From the NCBI RefSeq assembly GCF_024448165.1, contig NZ_JAMOLN010000044.1, forward strand, positions 1 to 54,698: DNA of 54,698 nt, in the 5' to 3' direction. Positions within the stretch are counted from its first letter, which is position 1. The number at the start of each line of letters is the position of its first letter. The position numbers and the translations under genes are program-made. This stretch comes from Streptomyces longispororuber. GTDB taxonomy: Bacteria; Actinomycetota; Actinomycetes; Streptomycetales; Streptomycetaceae. This document shows positions 48,703-54,698 of this stretch, piece by piece. The notes under the pieces are model-generated. The model saw only the letters and a list, made by a program, of their open reading frames with translations. It searched no databases and had not been told where the DNA came from.

Positions 48703-49119
48703 ATGGGCGCATCCGACGGATCGGTCCGGGTGGCGGCGATCGCCAGCCTGACGCCGCTGGAGGAACTCGACGCGGACCCCTTCCTGGTGGACTCCCGCAG
48801 CCAGCACGCGATGTGCGCCCGCTGGGCCGCCGAGCGCGGCTACGTCATCACCCGCGAACTCCTCGTGCACGCCCTGCGCCCCGACCACGAGGTCCTGTGG
48901 GCCGACGTCGACGCGGGTCTCGTCGACGTCTTCGTCGCCCCGTGCGACCGCGTCCTGCGGGCGGCACTGCGCTCGGTCGACGCGTTCTCCGCCGAGTGCG
49001 AGCGGCGCGGGGTGCGGCTGGAGACGGCGGGCCTCGCCGAGCCGTCGTACGACACGGAGATGAAGGCCCGTGTGCACCGCCGCCTCTCGATGCCCACGGC
49101 GGGCTACGACGGCTGCTAG
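48703..49119 (+). CDS. Resolvase-like single-domain protein, possibly degenerate
   Basis: The 138-residue protein resembles the N-terminal half of a serine recombinase: VRVAAIASLTPLEELDADPFLVDSRSQHAMCARWAAERGYVITRELLV recalls the usual RVS...Q...C..YA...GW pattern. VDAGLVDVFVAPCDRVLRAALRSVDAFSAECERRGVRLETA recalls the region with the DRL...R arginines. No DNA-binding domain follows, and only a weak match to the catalytic Ser (Ser in AAIAS) exists. GGGGGG lies upstream of the ATG at 48703; 48688 (GTG) is an alternative. Function is unknown. Confidence 0.5.
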   Translation: MGASDGSVRVAAIASLTPLEELDADPFLVDSRSQHAMCARWAAERGYVITRELLVHALRPDHEVLWADVDAGLVDVFVAPCDRVLRAALRSVDAFSAECERRGVRLETAGLAEPSYDTEMKARVHRRLSMPTAGYDGC

Positions 49120-49230
49120 ACGGTCGAACACCGCAACGGCGCGAAGGCCCCCCGGCTCCGTACAAAAGGTATGAAAGTCTGGCCCCGGACAAGCAACCGA
49201 GAGCAACGACGGGGCGAGGGGAGCCGGACA

Positions 49231-51342
49231 GTGGCCACAGGCCGGTGGTGGCGGCGGACGGCGAGCGCGGCATGGCGCTCGCTCACCGTCTGGGCGGCGG
49301 GCACCGCGACGATGATGATCCTCGCCGGGATCCTGCCGGACTTCCAGCTCCAGTCGGACAGCGGCGACAGCCTCACCCGCGTCGCCATCACCGCGGCCCT
49401 CGGCGCCGGCGCCTTCGCGATCCTGTCGGCCCTGGTGTGGCCGCTGCTGGTGCGCGCCCTCCTCCTCGTACCGGCCCTCGTCCTCGGGCTCGTCGTCTTC
49501 TTCCTGAACGGCGCCCTGCTGCTGTTCGCCCTGAAACTCGTCCCCGAGGGCCGCGGCGAGGTCGGCCCGGAGACCGCGGTCGTCGTGGCCGCCGTCATGT
49601 CGGCCGTCGCGTCGGCCACCGGCGGTGCTCTCGCCGTGCGCGACGACGACGCCTACCGCCGCCGCCTGTACCGCCTCGCCGACCGCCGGCGGCGCCGCGC
49701 CGAGGACGGCACCGCCGTCTGCCCGCCCACCCCCGGCACCGTCTTCATCCAGCTCGACGGCGTCGGCCACGAGGTGCTGCGCCGCGTCGCCCGCGACGAC
49801 GTGATGCCCACGGTCGGGCGCTGGCTGCGCGACGGCCGGCACCGCCTCACCCCCTGGCGCACCGACTGGTCGAGCCAGACCGGCGCCAGCCAGCTCGGCA
49901 TTCTGCACGGCTCGAACCACGACGTGCCCGCCTTCCGCTGGTACGAGAAGGACACCGGCGAGATCCAGGTCTCCAACCGCCCCACCAGCGCCGCCGAACT
50001 GCAGCGCCGCGCCATCCGGCGGACCGGCGACGGCGGCCTGCTCACCGTCGACGGGGCGAGCCGCGGCAACCTGTTCAGCGGCGGCGCCGAACAGGTCGCG
50101 CTCGTCCTGTCCGTCGCCGCCCGCCGCGGCAAGGAGAACCGGTCGCGGGCCGGGTACTTCGCCTACTTCTCCGACCCCGCCAACGCCGTCCGCACCGCCC
50201 TGTCCTTCTTCGCCGAGGTCGGCCGCGAGATCGGCCAGTCCGTCCGGGCCCGGGTCTGCAAGCAGCGCCCGCGTGTGAGCCGCGGCGGCCTCTACCCCTT
50301 CATCCGCGCGTTCGCCACGGTCGTCGAGCGGGACGTCGTCGTCGCGGCGGTCATCGGCGACATGCTCGCCGACCGCAGCGCCGTCTACGCCGACCTCGTC
50401 GCCTACGACGAGGTCGCGCACCACTCGGGCCCGTTCAGCCGCGACGCGGAGAAGGTCCTCGAACGGCTCGACCGGTCGCTCGCCCTGATCGAGAAGGTCG
50501 CCGAGCACGCCCCGCGCCCGTACCGCATCGTCGTCCTGTCCGACCACGGCCAGAGCCCCGGCGAGACGTTCCGCGCCCGCTACGGCCTCACCCTTCAGGA
50601 CCTGGTGCGCGCGGGCTGCGGACTGCCCGTGCCGCGCCGGGCCCGCCGCACCCACAGCGGCGCCGAGGCCCGCGCCGCCGTGCGCGCCGCCCTGCACCGC
50701 CCGGTCGAGGAGTCCGCGGGCAAGGGCAGGCACAGCGAGCCGGTCGTGCTGGCCTCCGGGAACCTCGGCCTCGTCTCCTTCCCCGACGTGCCGCACCGGA
50801 TGAGCCGCGAGGAGCTCGACGCCCGCCACCCGGCGCTGCTGCCGACCCTCGCCAACCATCCCGGCATCGGCTTCCTCCTCGTCCGCAGCGAGGAGCACGG
50901 CGCCGTCGTCCTCGGCGCACGCGGCGCCGAGGTGCCGCTCGCGGAGCTCGCCGACGGGCAGGGGCCGCTCGCCGACTTCGGTCCCGGCGCCGCCGACGCC
51001 GTGCGCCGCACCGACTCCTTCCCGCACACCGCCGACATCATGGTCAACTCCTGGTACGACCCGATCGACGGCGAAGTCCTCGCCTTCGAGGAGCAGATCG
51101 GCTCGCACGGCGGGCTCGGCGGCGCCCAGGGCCGCCCGTTCCTGCTGTCGCCGCCCACCCTGTCCGAACCGGTCGAGGACGGCGGCGACCTGGTCGGCGC
51201 CGAACAGGTCCACCAGGTCCTGCGACGCTGGCTCGGCGAGGGGAACGGGCCGCAGGTGCCGCTGGAGAATTCGCTGAGCCGCGACGCCGAGATCGCATCA
51301 TTTGCGGCGGCGCCCCCGGAATCGCAGGACAAACCCGCCTGA
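49231..51342 (+). CDS. Membrane-anchored alkaline phosphatase-superfamily phosphodiesterase
   Basis: The 703-residue protein starts with several membrane helices (about 10-140), a small holin-like membrane region. An extracellular-type phosphatase domain follows. Metal and nucleophile motifs are FIQLDGVGHE, WSSQTGASQ (Thr/Ser nucleophile), YDEVAHHSGP, VVLSDHGQSPGETF and GSHGGLGGAQGRPF. It belongs to the nucleotide pyrophosphatase/phosphodiesterase group. A GTG at 49231, after GGGGAG, is preferred over the ATG at 49171 because the upstream residues are not conserved-looking. It lies just upstream of the APC permease. Confidence 0.85.
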   Translation: MATGRWWRRTASAAWRSLTVWAAGTATMMILAGILPDFQLQSDSGDSLTRVAITAALGAGAFAILSALVWPLLVRALLLVPALVLGLVVFFLNGALLLFALKLVPEGRGEVGPETAVVVAAVMSAVASATGGALAVRDDDAYRRRLYRLADRRRRRAEDGTAVCPPTPGTVFIQLDGVGHEVLRRVARDDVMPTVGRWLRDGRHRLTPWRTDWSSQTGASQLGILHGSNHDVPAFRWYEKDTGEIQVSNRPTSAAELQRRAIRRTGDGGLLTVDGASRGNLFSGGAEQVALVLSVAARRGKENRSRAGYFAYFSDPANAVRTALSFFAEVGREIGQSVRARVCKQRPRVSRGGLYPFIRAFATVVERDVVVAAVIGDMLADRSAVYADLVAYDEVAHHSGPFSRDAEKVLERLDRSLALIEKVAEHAPRPYRIVVLSDHGQSPGETFRARYGLTLQDLVRAGCGLPVPRRARRTHSGAEARAAVRAALHRPVEESAGKGRHSEPVVLASGNLGLVSFPDVPHRMSREELDARHPALLPTLANHPGIGFLLVRSEEHGAVVLGARGAEVPLAELADGQGPLADFGPGAADAVRRTDSFPHTADIMVNSWYDPIDGEVLAFEEQIGSHGGLGGAQGRPFLLSPPTLSEPVEDGGDLVGAEQVHQVLRRWLGEGNGPQVPLENSLSRDAEIASFAAAPPESQDKPA

Positions 51343-51431
51343 TTTGGAGCGGAACGCACCGCCACCGGACCATGGGACGTCGCCCGGCGATCCCGCGGCG
51401 GCCTCAGCACGACCGAGAGGCGCACCCCCGC

Positions 51432-52805
51432 ATGCACGACACCGGAACCGCACCCGTCACGGCTCCGGCACCGGGCGACGACCAGGACGGCAGGCACGCC
51501 CGCAGGTTCGGTCTCCCCATCGCCACGGCCCTCGTCATGGGCAACATCATCGGCGGCGGCATCTTCCTGCTCCCCGCCTCCGTCGCCCCGTACGGCACGA
51601 TCTCGCTCGTCGCCTTCGGCGTCCTCACGGTCGGCGCGATCGCGCTCGCGCTGGTCTTCGGCCGGCTCGCGCACCGGCATCCGCAGACCGGCGGCCCCTA
51701 CGTCTACGCCCGCGAGGCGTTCGGCGACTTCGCGGGATTCCTGGCCGCCTGGTCCTACTGGATCACCACCTGGGTCTCGAACGCGGCCCTCGCCGTCGCC
51801 GCCGTCGGCTACCTCGACGTCCTGCTGCCCATCCACGGCTCGACGTTCTGGACGATCGTCGCCGCGCTGGCCTGCCAGTGGCTGCCCGCGCTCGCCAATC
51901 TCGCCGGCACGCGCTACGTCGGCGCGGTCCAGCTCGTCTCCACCGTGCTGAAGTTCGCACCGCTGCTGCTCGTCGCGGTCGGCGGACTGTTCTTCTTCCA
52001 GGCCGACAACCTGGGCCCGTTCCGGGCGAGCGGCGACTCCGCCGTCGGCGCCGTCTCCGCGTCCGCCGCGATCCTGCTCTTCAGCTATCTGGGCGTCGAG
52101 TCGGCGTCCGTCAGCGCCGGGGAGGTCCGGGACCCGCAGCGCAACGTCGGCCGGGCCACCGTCCTCGGCACGGGGCTCGCCGCGCTGCTCTACCTGCTGT
52201 GCACGGTCGCGGTCTTCGGCACCGTCGCCCACGACGACCTGGTGAACTCCACCGCCCCGTTCTCCGACTCCGTCAACGCCATGTTCGGCGGCACCTGGGG
52301 CGGCACCGCGGTGGCGATCGCCGCGCTCGTCTCCATGGTCGGGGCGCTCAACGGGTGGACGCTGCTCAGCGCCCAGACGCCGTACGCCGCCGCGAAGGAC
52401 GGACTCTTCCCGGTCGCGTTCACCAAGCGGCGCCGCGGGATCCCGACGTTCGGCGTCGTCGTCGCGGTGACCCTCGCCTCGCTCCTCACCGTCTACAACT
52501 ACACCGTCGGATCCGCCGGGGTCTTCGAGACGCTGGTGCTCGTCACGACGTTCACGGCCACGGTGCCGTATCTGCTGGCCACGGCCGCGCAGATCTACTT
52601 CCTGCTGTCGGGGCAGGGGCACCGCGTGCGGCGCTCCCGGCTGGCCCGCGACATGGCGCTGGCCGTCGCCGCGTTCGGGTTCTCGATGTGGCTGGTCGGC
52701 GGGGCGGGGTACGCGGCCGTGTACCAGGGCGTGCTGTTCCTGTTCGTGGGGGTGCTGGTCTACGCGTGGATGGCCGCGGCGAAGTCGCGGCGGGGTACCG
52801 CCTAG
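51432..52805 (+). CDS. APC family amino acid permease
   Basis: The 457-residue protein has twelve predicted membrane helices. The first carries ALVMGNIIGGGIFLLPASVAP, the APC substrate-binding unwound helix. VFGRLAHRHPQTGGPYVYAREAFG and ILLFSYLGVESASVSAGEVRDPQRNVGRA are further family landmarks. It should import an amino acid or polyamine. GAGAGG lies 11 bases before the ATG. A much longer open frame from 48813 only shadows the genes upstream. Confidence 0.93.
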   Translation: MHDTGTAPVTAPAPGDDQDGRHARRFGLPIATALVMGNIIGGGIFLLPASVAPYGTISLVAFGVLTVGAIALALVFGRLAHRHPQTGGPYVYAREAFGDFAGFLAAWSYWITTWVSNAALAVAAVGYLDVLLPIHGSTFWTIVAALACQWLPALANLAGTRYVGAVQLVSTVLKFAPLLLVAVGGLFFFQADNLGPFRASGDSAVGAVSASAAILLFSYLGVESASVSAGEVRDPQRNVGRATVLGTGLAALLYLLCTVAVFGTVAHDDLVNSTAPFSDSVNAMFGGTWGGTAVAIAALVSMVGALNGWTLLSAQTPYAAAKDGLFPVAFTKRRRGIPTFGVVVAVTLASLLTVYNYTVGSAGVFETLVLVTTFTATVPYLLATAAQIYFLLSGQGHRVRRSRLARDMALAVAAFGFSMWLVGGAGYAAVYQGVLFLFVGVLVYAWMAAAKSRRGTA

Positions 52806-52826
52806 TCGCCGTGGGCCCTGCCCTCT

Positions 52827-52889
52827 CGTGGGCGGGTGCGGGCCGGTGGGGCTTCTCGCGCCCGCCCACGAAACAGAACCAGGCAGACG
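52827..52889. repeat. Streptomyces dispersed palindromic element, short copy
   Basis: CGTGGGCGGG (52827-52836) pairs exactly with CCCGCCCACG (52861-52870) across a 24-base loop, followed by GAACCAGGCAGACG. It matches both ends of the copy at 44586-44751, but the inner arms with the GCAGTTCCCC core are missing. It lies between the convergent APC and caspase-like genes and could act as their terminator. Confidence 0.85.
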
Positions 52890-54521
52890 TCACCGCGCCA
52901 GCGGAGCCACCACCCACCTCAGCTTCTTGAACATCGAGTCCCGCGAACCGAGTTCGATCAGCTTCCGCGCAGCGGGATACGCCTCGTTGCCCTCGATCTC
53001 GTAGCCGACCTCGAGCGTCCCCGGCACGTCCCTGACCTCCAGCCGCGCCTCGATGTCGGACGCCGAACGGTCACTGTCGGCCGCCATCGCCGTCAGATGC
53101 GCGATGCGCCGCTGCTGCGCCTCGTCGAGCGCCTGGCGCGGATCGCGCGAGCCGGGCGAGGCGAGGGCCGACGTGCCCTTGCCGGACGGCGGCGCGACCG
53201 CGGACGCGGGGGTGCGGAGTTCACCGGTGGCCCGCCGCGTCGACAGGGTCGCCTGGACGACCGTGCCGTCGTTGTCGAGCGCCACCCGGAACTCGCCGCG
53301 GCCCGGCGTGATGACCGGGACGCCGTTGAGGACCTGGCGGAACGTGACGTGGGTCTCCAGCGACACCGGCTCACCGATCTGTGAACCGTCCTTCTTGCCG
53401 GTGTTCTGCATCAGGTCGTGCACCCCGTCGACGACCAGCTCGGCGCCGTCGGCGTGCTGCTCGGCGAACTGCCGGGCCGCCTCGACCGCCCGCTGCGTCG
53501 GCAGCTGCTGCGTGTTGCGGTGGTTGGCCTCGGCCAGCCGCACCCAGCGCACCGCCTGCGGCGCCGTCGACACGTACCGGTCGCCGGAGCTCGCACTGAG
53601 CACACCCTGCCGCTCGACGTGCACCTCCTGCAGCGCGGCCTGCGGGAAGTGGGCGAGCTGCCCGAGCCGGCTGAGCTCCTGGCTCGGGTCGCGCGGCGCG
53701 AGCTGCACGATCGCCGGCTCGGCCGGCGCCTGCGTCATCGGGTCGCGCAGGCCCTCGCGCGCGTAGTACCAGCGCCACGCGTACCAGGCGTCGGAGACGT
53801 GCTCGCGGTAGAAGTTCCGCTCGGAGTTGAGGCGGTTGGTCGCCTCGGCCTGGGTCGCGCCCGTGGCGGCCACCGACGGCGCCTGACCGTGGTAGATGTC
53901 CCAGCTCGCGTTGAGCCACGCGTCGCAGAACGTCTGCCCGGCCCGCCACTTCTCCCAGAACTTCTTGCCGTAGTCCGGGCTGTCGATGCTCGTCGTCTCG
54001 AACCCGAAGATCATCCGGGAGCCCAGGTTCGGGCCCGCCCAGGTGCGCACGGGGGAGTGCCCGTCGAGGACGCGCAGCGAGTTGCACGTCGACCAGAACA
54101 CGTAGTTGGCCTTCTCGTTGCCGAACGCCATCCGGTTCGAGATCGCGTCCGAGCGGTTGTCCCACTTGGCGCCGAGCGGCGCGAAGAACACCCCGTTGCC
54201 GTCCATGCCGCCGTGCCCCGAGTGGTACACGGCCACCACGGCGTCCACGCCGTACCTGTCCTGCCAGTTGTCGTAGGTCTCCTCGTACGCCCACACCTGT
54301 ACGCCGCCGTCGGCGAACCAGAAGTTGCGGTCGTAGAACTGCTGGAGGTACGCGAGCCAGCCGGTCGCGTCCTCGTGCGTGTGCGAGAGCGGGTTCTGGT
54401 TCACGAACTTCTGGATGCTGAACGCGCCCCACCAGCCGAACGTCGAGTCCCGGTCGGCCGCCGCGCCGGGCTTGCCGGTCTCCAGCGGTGACGGGCCCCG
54501 GTCCGAATAGATCATGCGCAT
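52890..54521 (-). CDS. Caspase-like (clan CD) putative cysteine peptidase, DUF6345-like
   Basis: The 543-residue protein begins with a domain (about 1-260) having VVAVYHSGHGGMDGNGVFFA (His103) and, after about 30 residues, NYVFWSTCNSLRVLDG (Cys146). His-Gly followed by a hydrophobic strand ending in Cys is the His-Cys dyad layout of clan CD (caspase, gingipain, legumain). The C-terminal half includes a segment like FTP/PepSY propeptides (VPVITPGRGEFRVALDNDGTVVQATL) and helices. I believe it is close to DUF6345, but am unsure. AGGGGG precedes the ATG at 54521. No signal peptide is seen. Confidence 0.65.
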   Translation of the reverse strand: MRMIYSDRGPSPLETGKPGAAADRDSTFGWWGAFSIQKFVNQNPLSHTHEDATGWLAYLQQFYDRNFWFADGGVQVWAYEETYDNWQDRYGVDAVVAVYHSGHGGMDGNGVFFAPLGAKWDNRSDAISNRMAFGNEKANYVFWSTCNSLRVLDGHSPVRTWAGPNLGSRMIFGFETTSIDSPDYGKKFWEKWRAGQTFCDAWLNASWDIYHGQAPSVAATGATQAEATNRLNSERNFYREHVSDAWYAWRWYYAREGLRDPMTQAPAEPAIVQLAPRDPSQELSRLGQLAHFPQAALQEVHVERQGVLSASSGDRYVSTAPQAVRWVRLAEANHRNTQQLPTQRAVEAARQFAEQHADGAELVVDGVHDLMQNTGKKDGSQIGEPVSLETHVTFRQVLNGVPVITPGRGEFRVALDNDGTVVQATLSTRRATGELRTPASAVAPPSGKGTSALASPGSRDPRQALDEAQQRRIAHLTAMAADSDRSASDIEARLEVRDVPGTLEVGYEIEGNEAYPAARKLIELGSRDSMFKKLRWVVAPLAR

Positions 54522-54578
54522 GGTCCAAACCCCCTGCCGAACCCCCTGCGGATCCCCCTGAGTTGGGGGCCTCAAAGT

Positions 54579-54592
54579 GTCACCGCCGTGAC
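54579..54592. promoter_or_regulatory. GTCAC/GTGAC inverted repeat upstream of caspase-like gene
   Basis: GTCAC and GTGAC are exact 5-base arms around CGCC, 58 bases upstream of the minus-strand ATG at 54521. The shape recalls CRP/FNR-type half sites, but the spacing differs from the usual 6. It may be a regulator site or chance. The rest of the upstream region to the window end (54698) shows no gene. Confidence 0.25.
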
Positions 54593-54698
54593 GGCTTGCC
54601 CAGCGCGCATTCCGGCCATGGTGGTGCACGGGAAATTCGGCTGCGCGCCTGCGCGGCACGGCCCACACTGGTCGCACGGGAAGCCGCGCACCCGCGCG

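Noticed and set aside
48813..52805. A 1330-codon open frame ending in the APC permease
   Set aside because: Only the last 457 codons (from 51432) look like protein; the upstream part is Arg/Pro/Ala-rich and overlaps well-supported genes in another frame, as expected from high GC.

Overview
The window is chromosomal DNA from a high-GC actinomycete, almost certainly a Streptomyces. G+C is very high with strong third-position bias, and GTG starts and 4-base start/stop overlaps are common. It also carries a complete Streptomyces-type gas vesicle cluster in the order gvpO-A-F-G-Y-Z-J-L-S-K, Tat-type signal peptides, a SigB/F/G-type sigma factor and RsbU-like regulators. I saw no rRNA, tRNA, CRISPR array, insertion sequence or prophage.

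Layout. 1-2.8 kb: the 3' part of a PAS/GAF/PP2C/HATPase regulator and a methyltransferase. 2.9-8.3 kb: a peptide-scavenging operon (M55 D-aminopeptidase, M20 and S9 peptidases, S66 LD-carboxypeptidase) preceded by a DasR-like (dre-type) operator candidate. 8.4-11.9 kb (minus): a polymorphic toxin locus made of a type VII-type toxin with a C-terminal YwqJ-like deaminase, a SUKH-3 immunity protein, a stand-alone copy of the deaminase domain and a second SUKH-like protein. 12.1-18.5 kb: a secreted S15-type peptidase, a LapA/PASTA pair, an acetyltransferase, an arginase-fold protein lacking metal-binding histidines and a DUF5107/TPR protein. 18.6-22.5 kb (minus): two exported amidohydrolases, their likely FCD-type GntR regulator and a VOC protein. 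22.6-27.8 kb: holin-X-like protein, P-loop kinase, NDH-2, transketolase and a stand-alone LigD-type polymerase. 27.8-33.1 kb: the gas vesicle operon. 33.1-38.4 kb: a methyltransferase, a PAP2-diacylglycerol kinase fusion, an ABC-F ATPase and a Vms1/eRF1-like protein. 38.6-44.6 kb: stress and regulatory genes (AraC, DJ-1/PfpI, CBS, DUF2795-like, sigma factor, PAS-GAF, GAF-ANTAR). 44.8-54.7 kb: an aminotransferase homologue without its PLP lysine, two metallo-beta-lactamase-fold hydrolases, DedA, a resolvase-like single-domain protein, a membrane phosphodiesterase, an APC permease and a caspase-like (clan CD) protein.

How the parts may work together. Several genes (gvpO, holin-X-like, PAP2-DAGK, CBS, GAF-ANTAR) have upstream sequences resembling the Streptomyces SigB promoter (GNNT, N14-16, GGGTAC), and a sigma factor of that family lies in the window. 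A coordinated osmotic/envelope stress programme is a reasonable inference. In three of these genes the -10 element ends 9-10 bases before the ATG, which predicts nearly leaderless messages.

Most notable signals: a 15-bp x4 tandem repeat before gvpA that encodes a repetitive mini-ORF whose stop overlaps the gvpA start; the duplicated deaminase/SUKH module; the dre-like operator before the cell-wall-peptide peptidases; the caspase-like protein at 52.9-54.5 kb; two enzyme homologues missing catalytic residues; and several other short tandem repeats between 28 and 41 kb. All identifications rest on reading the sequence and on remembered family features; no database search was possible.
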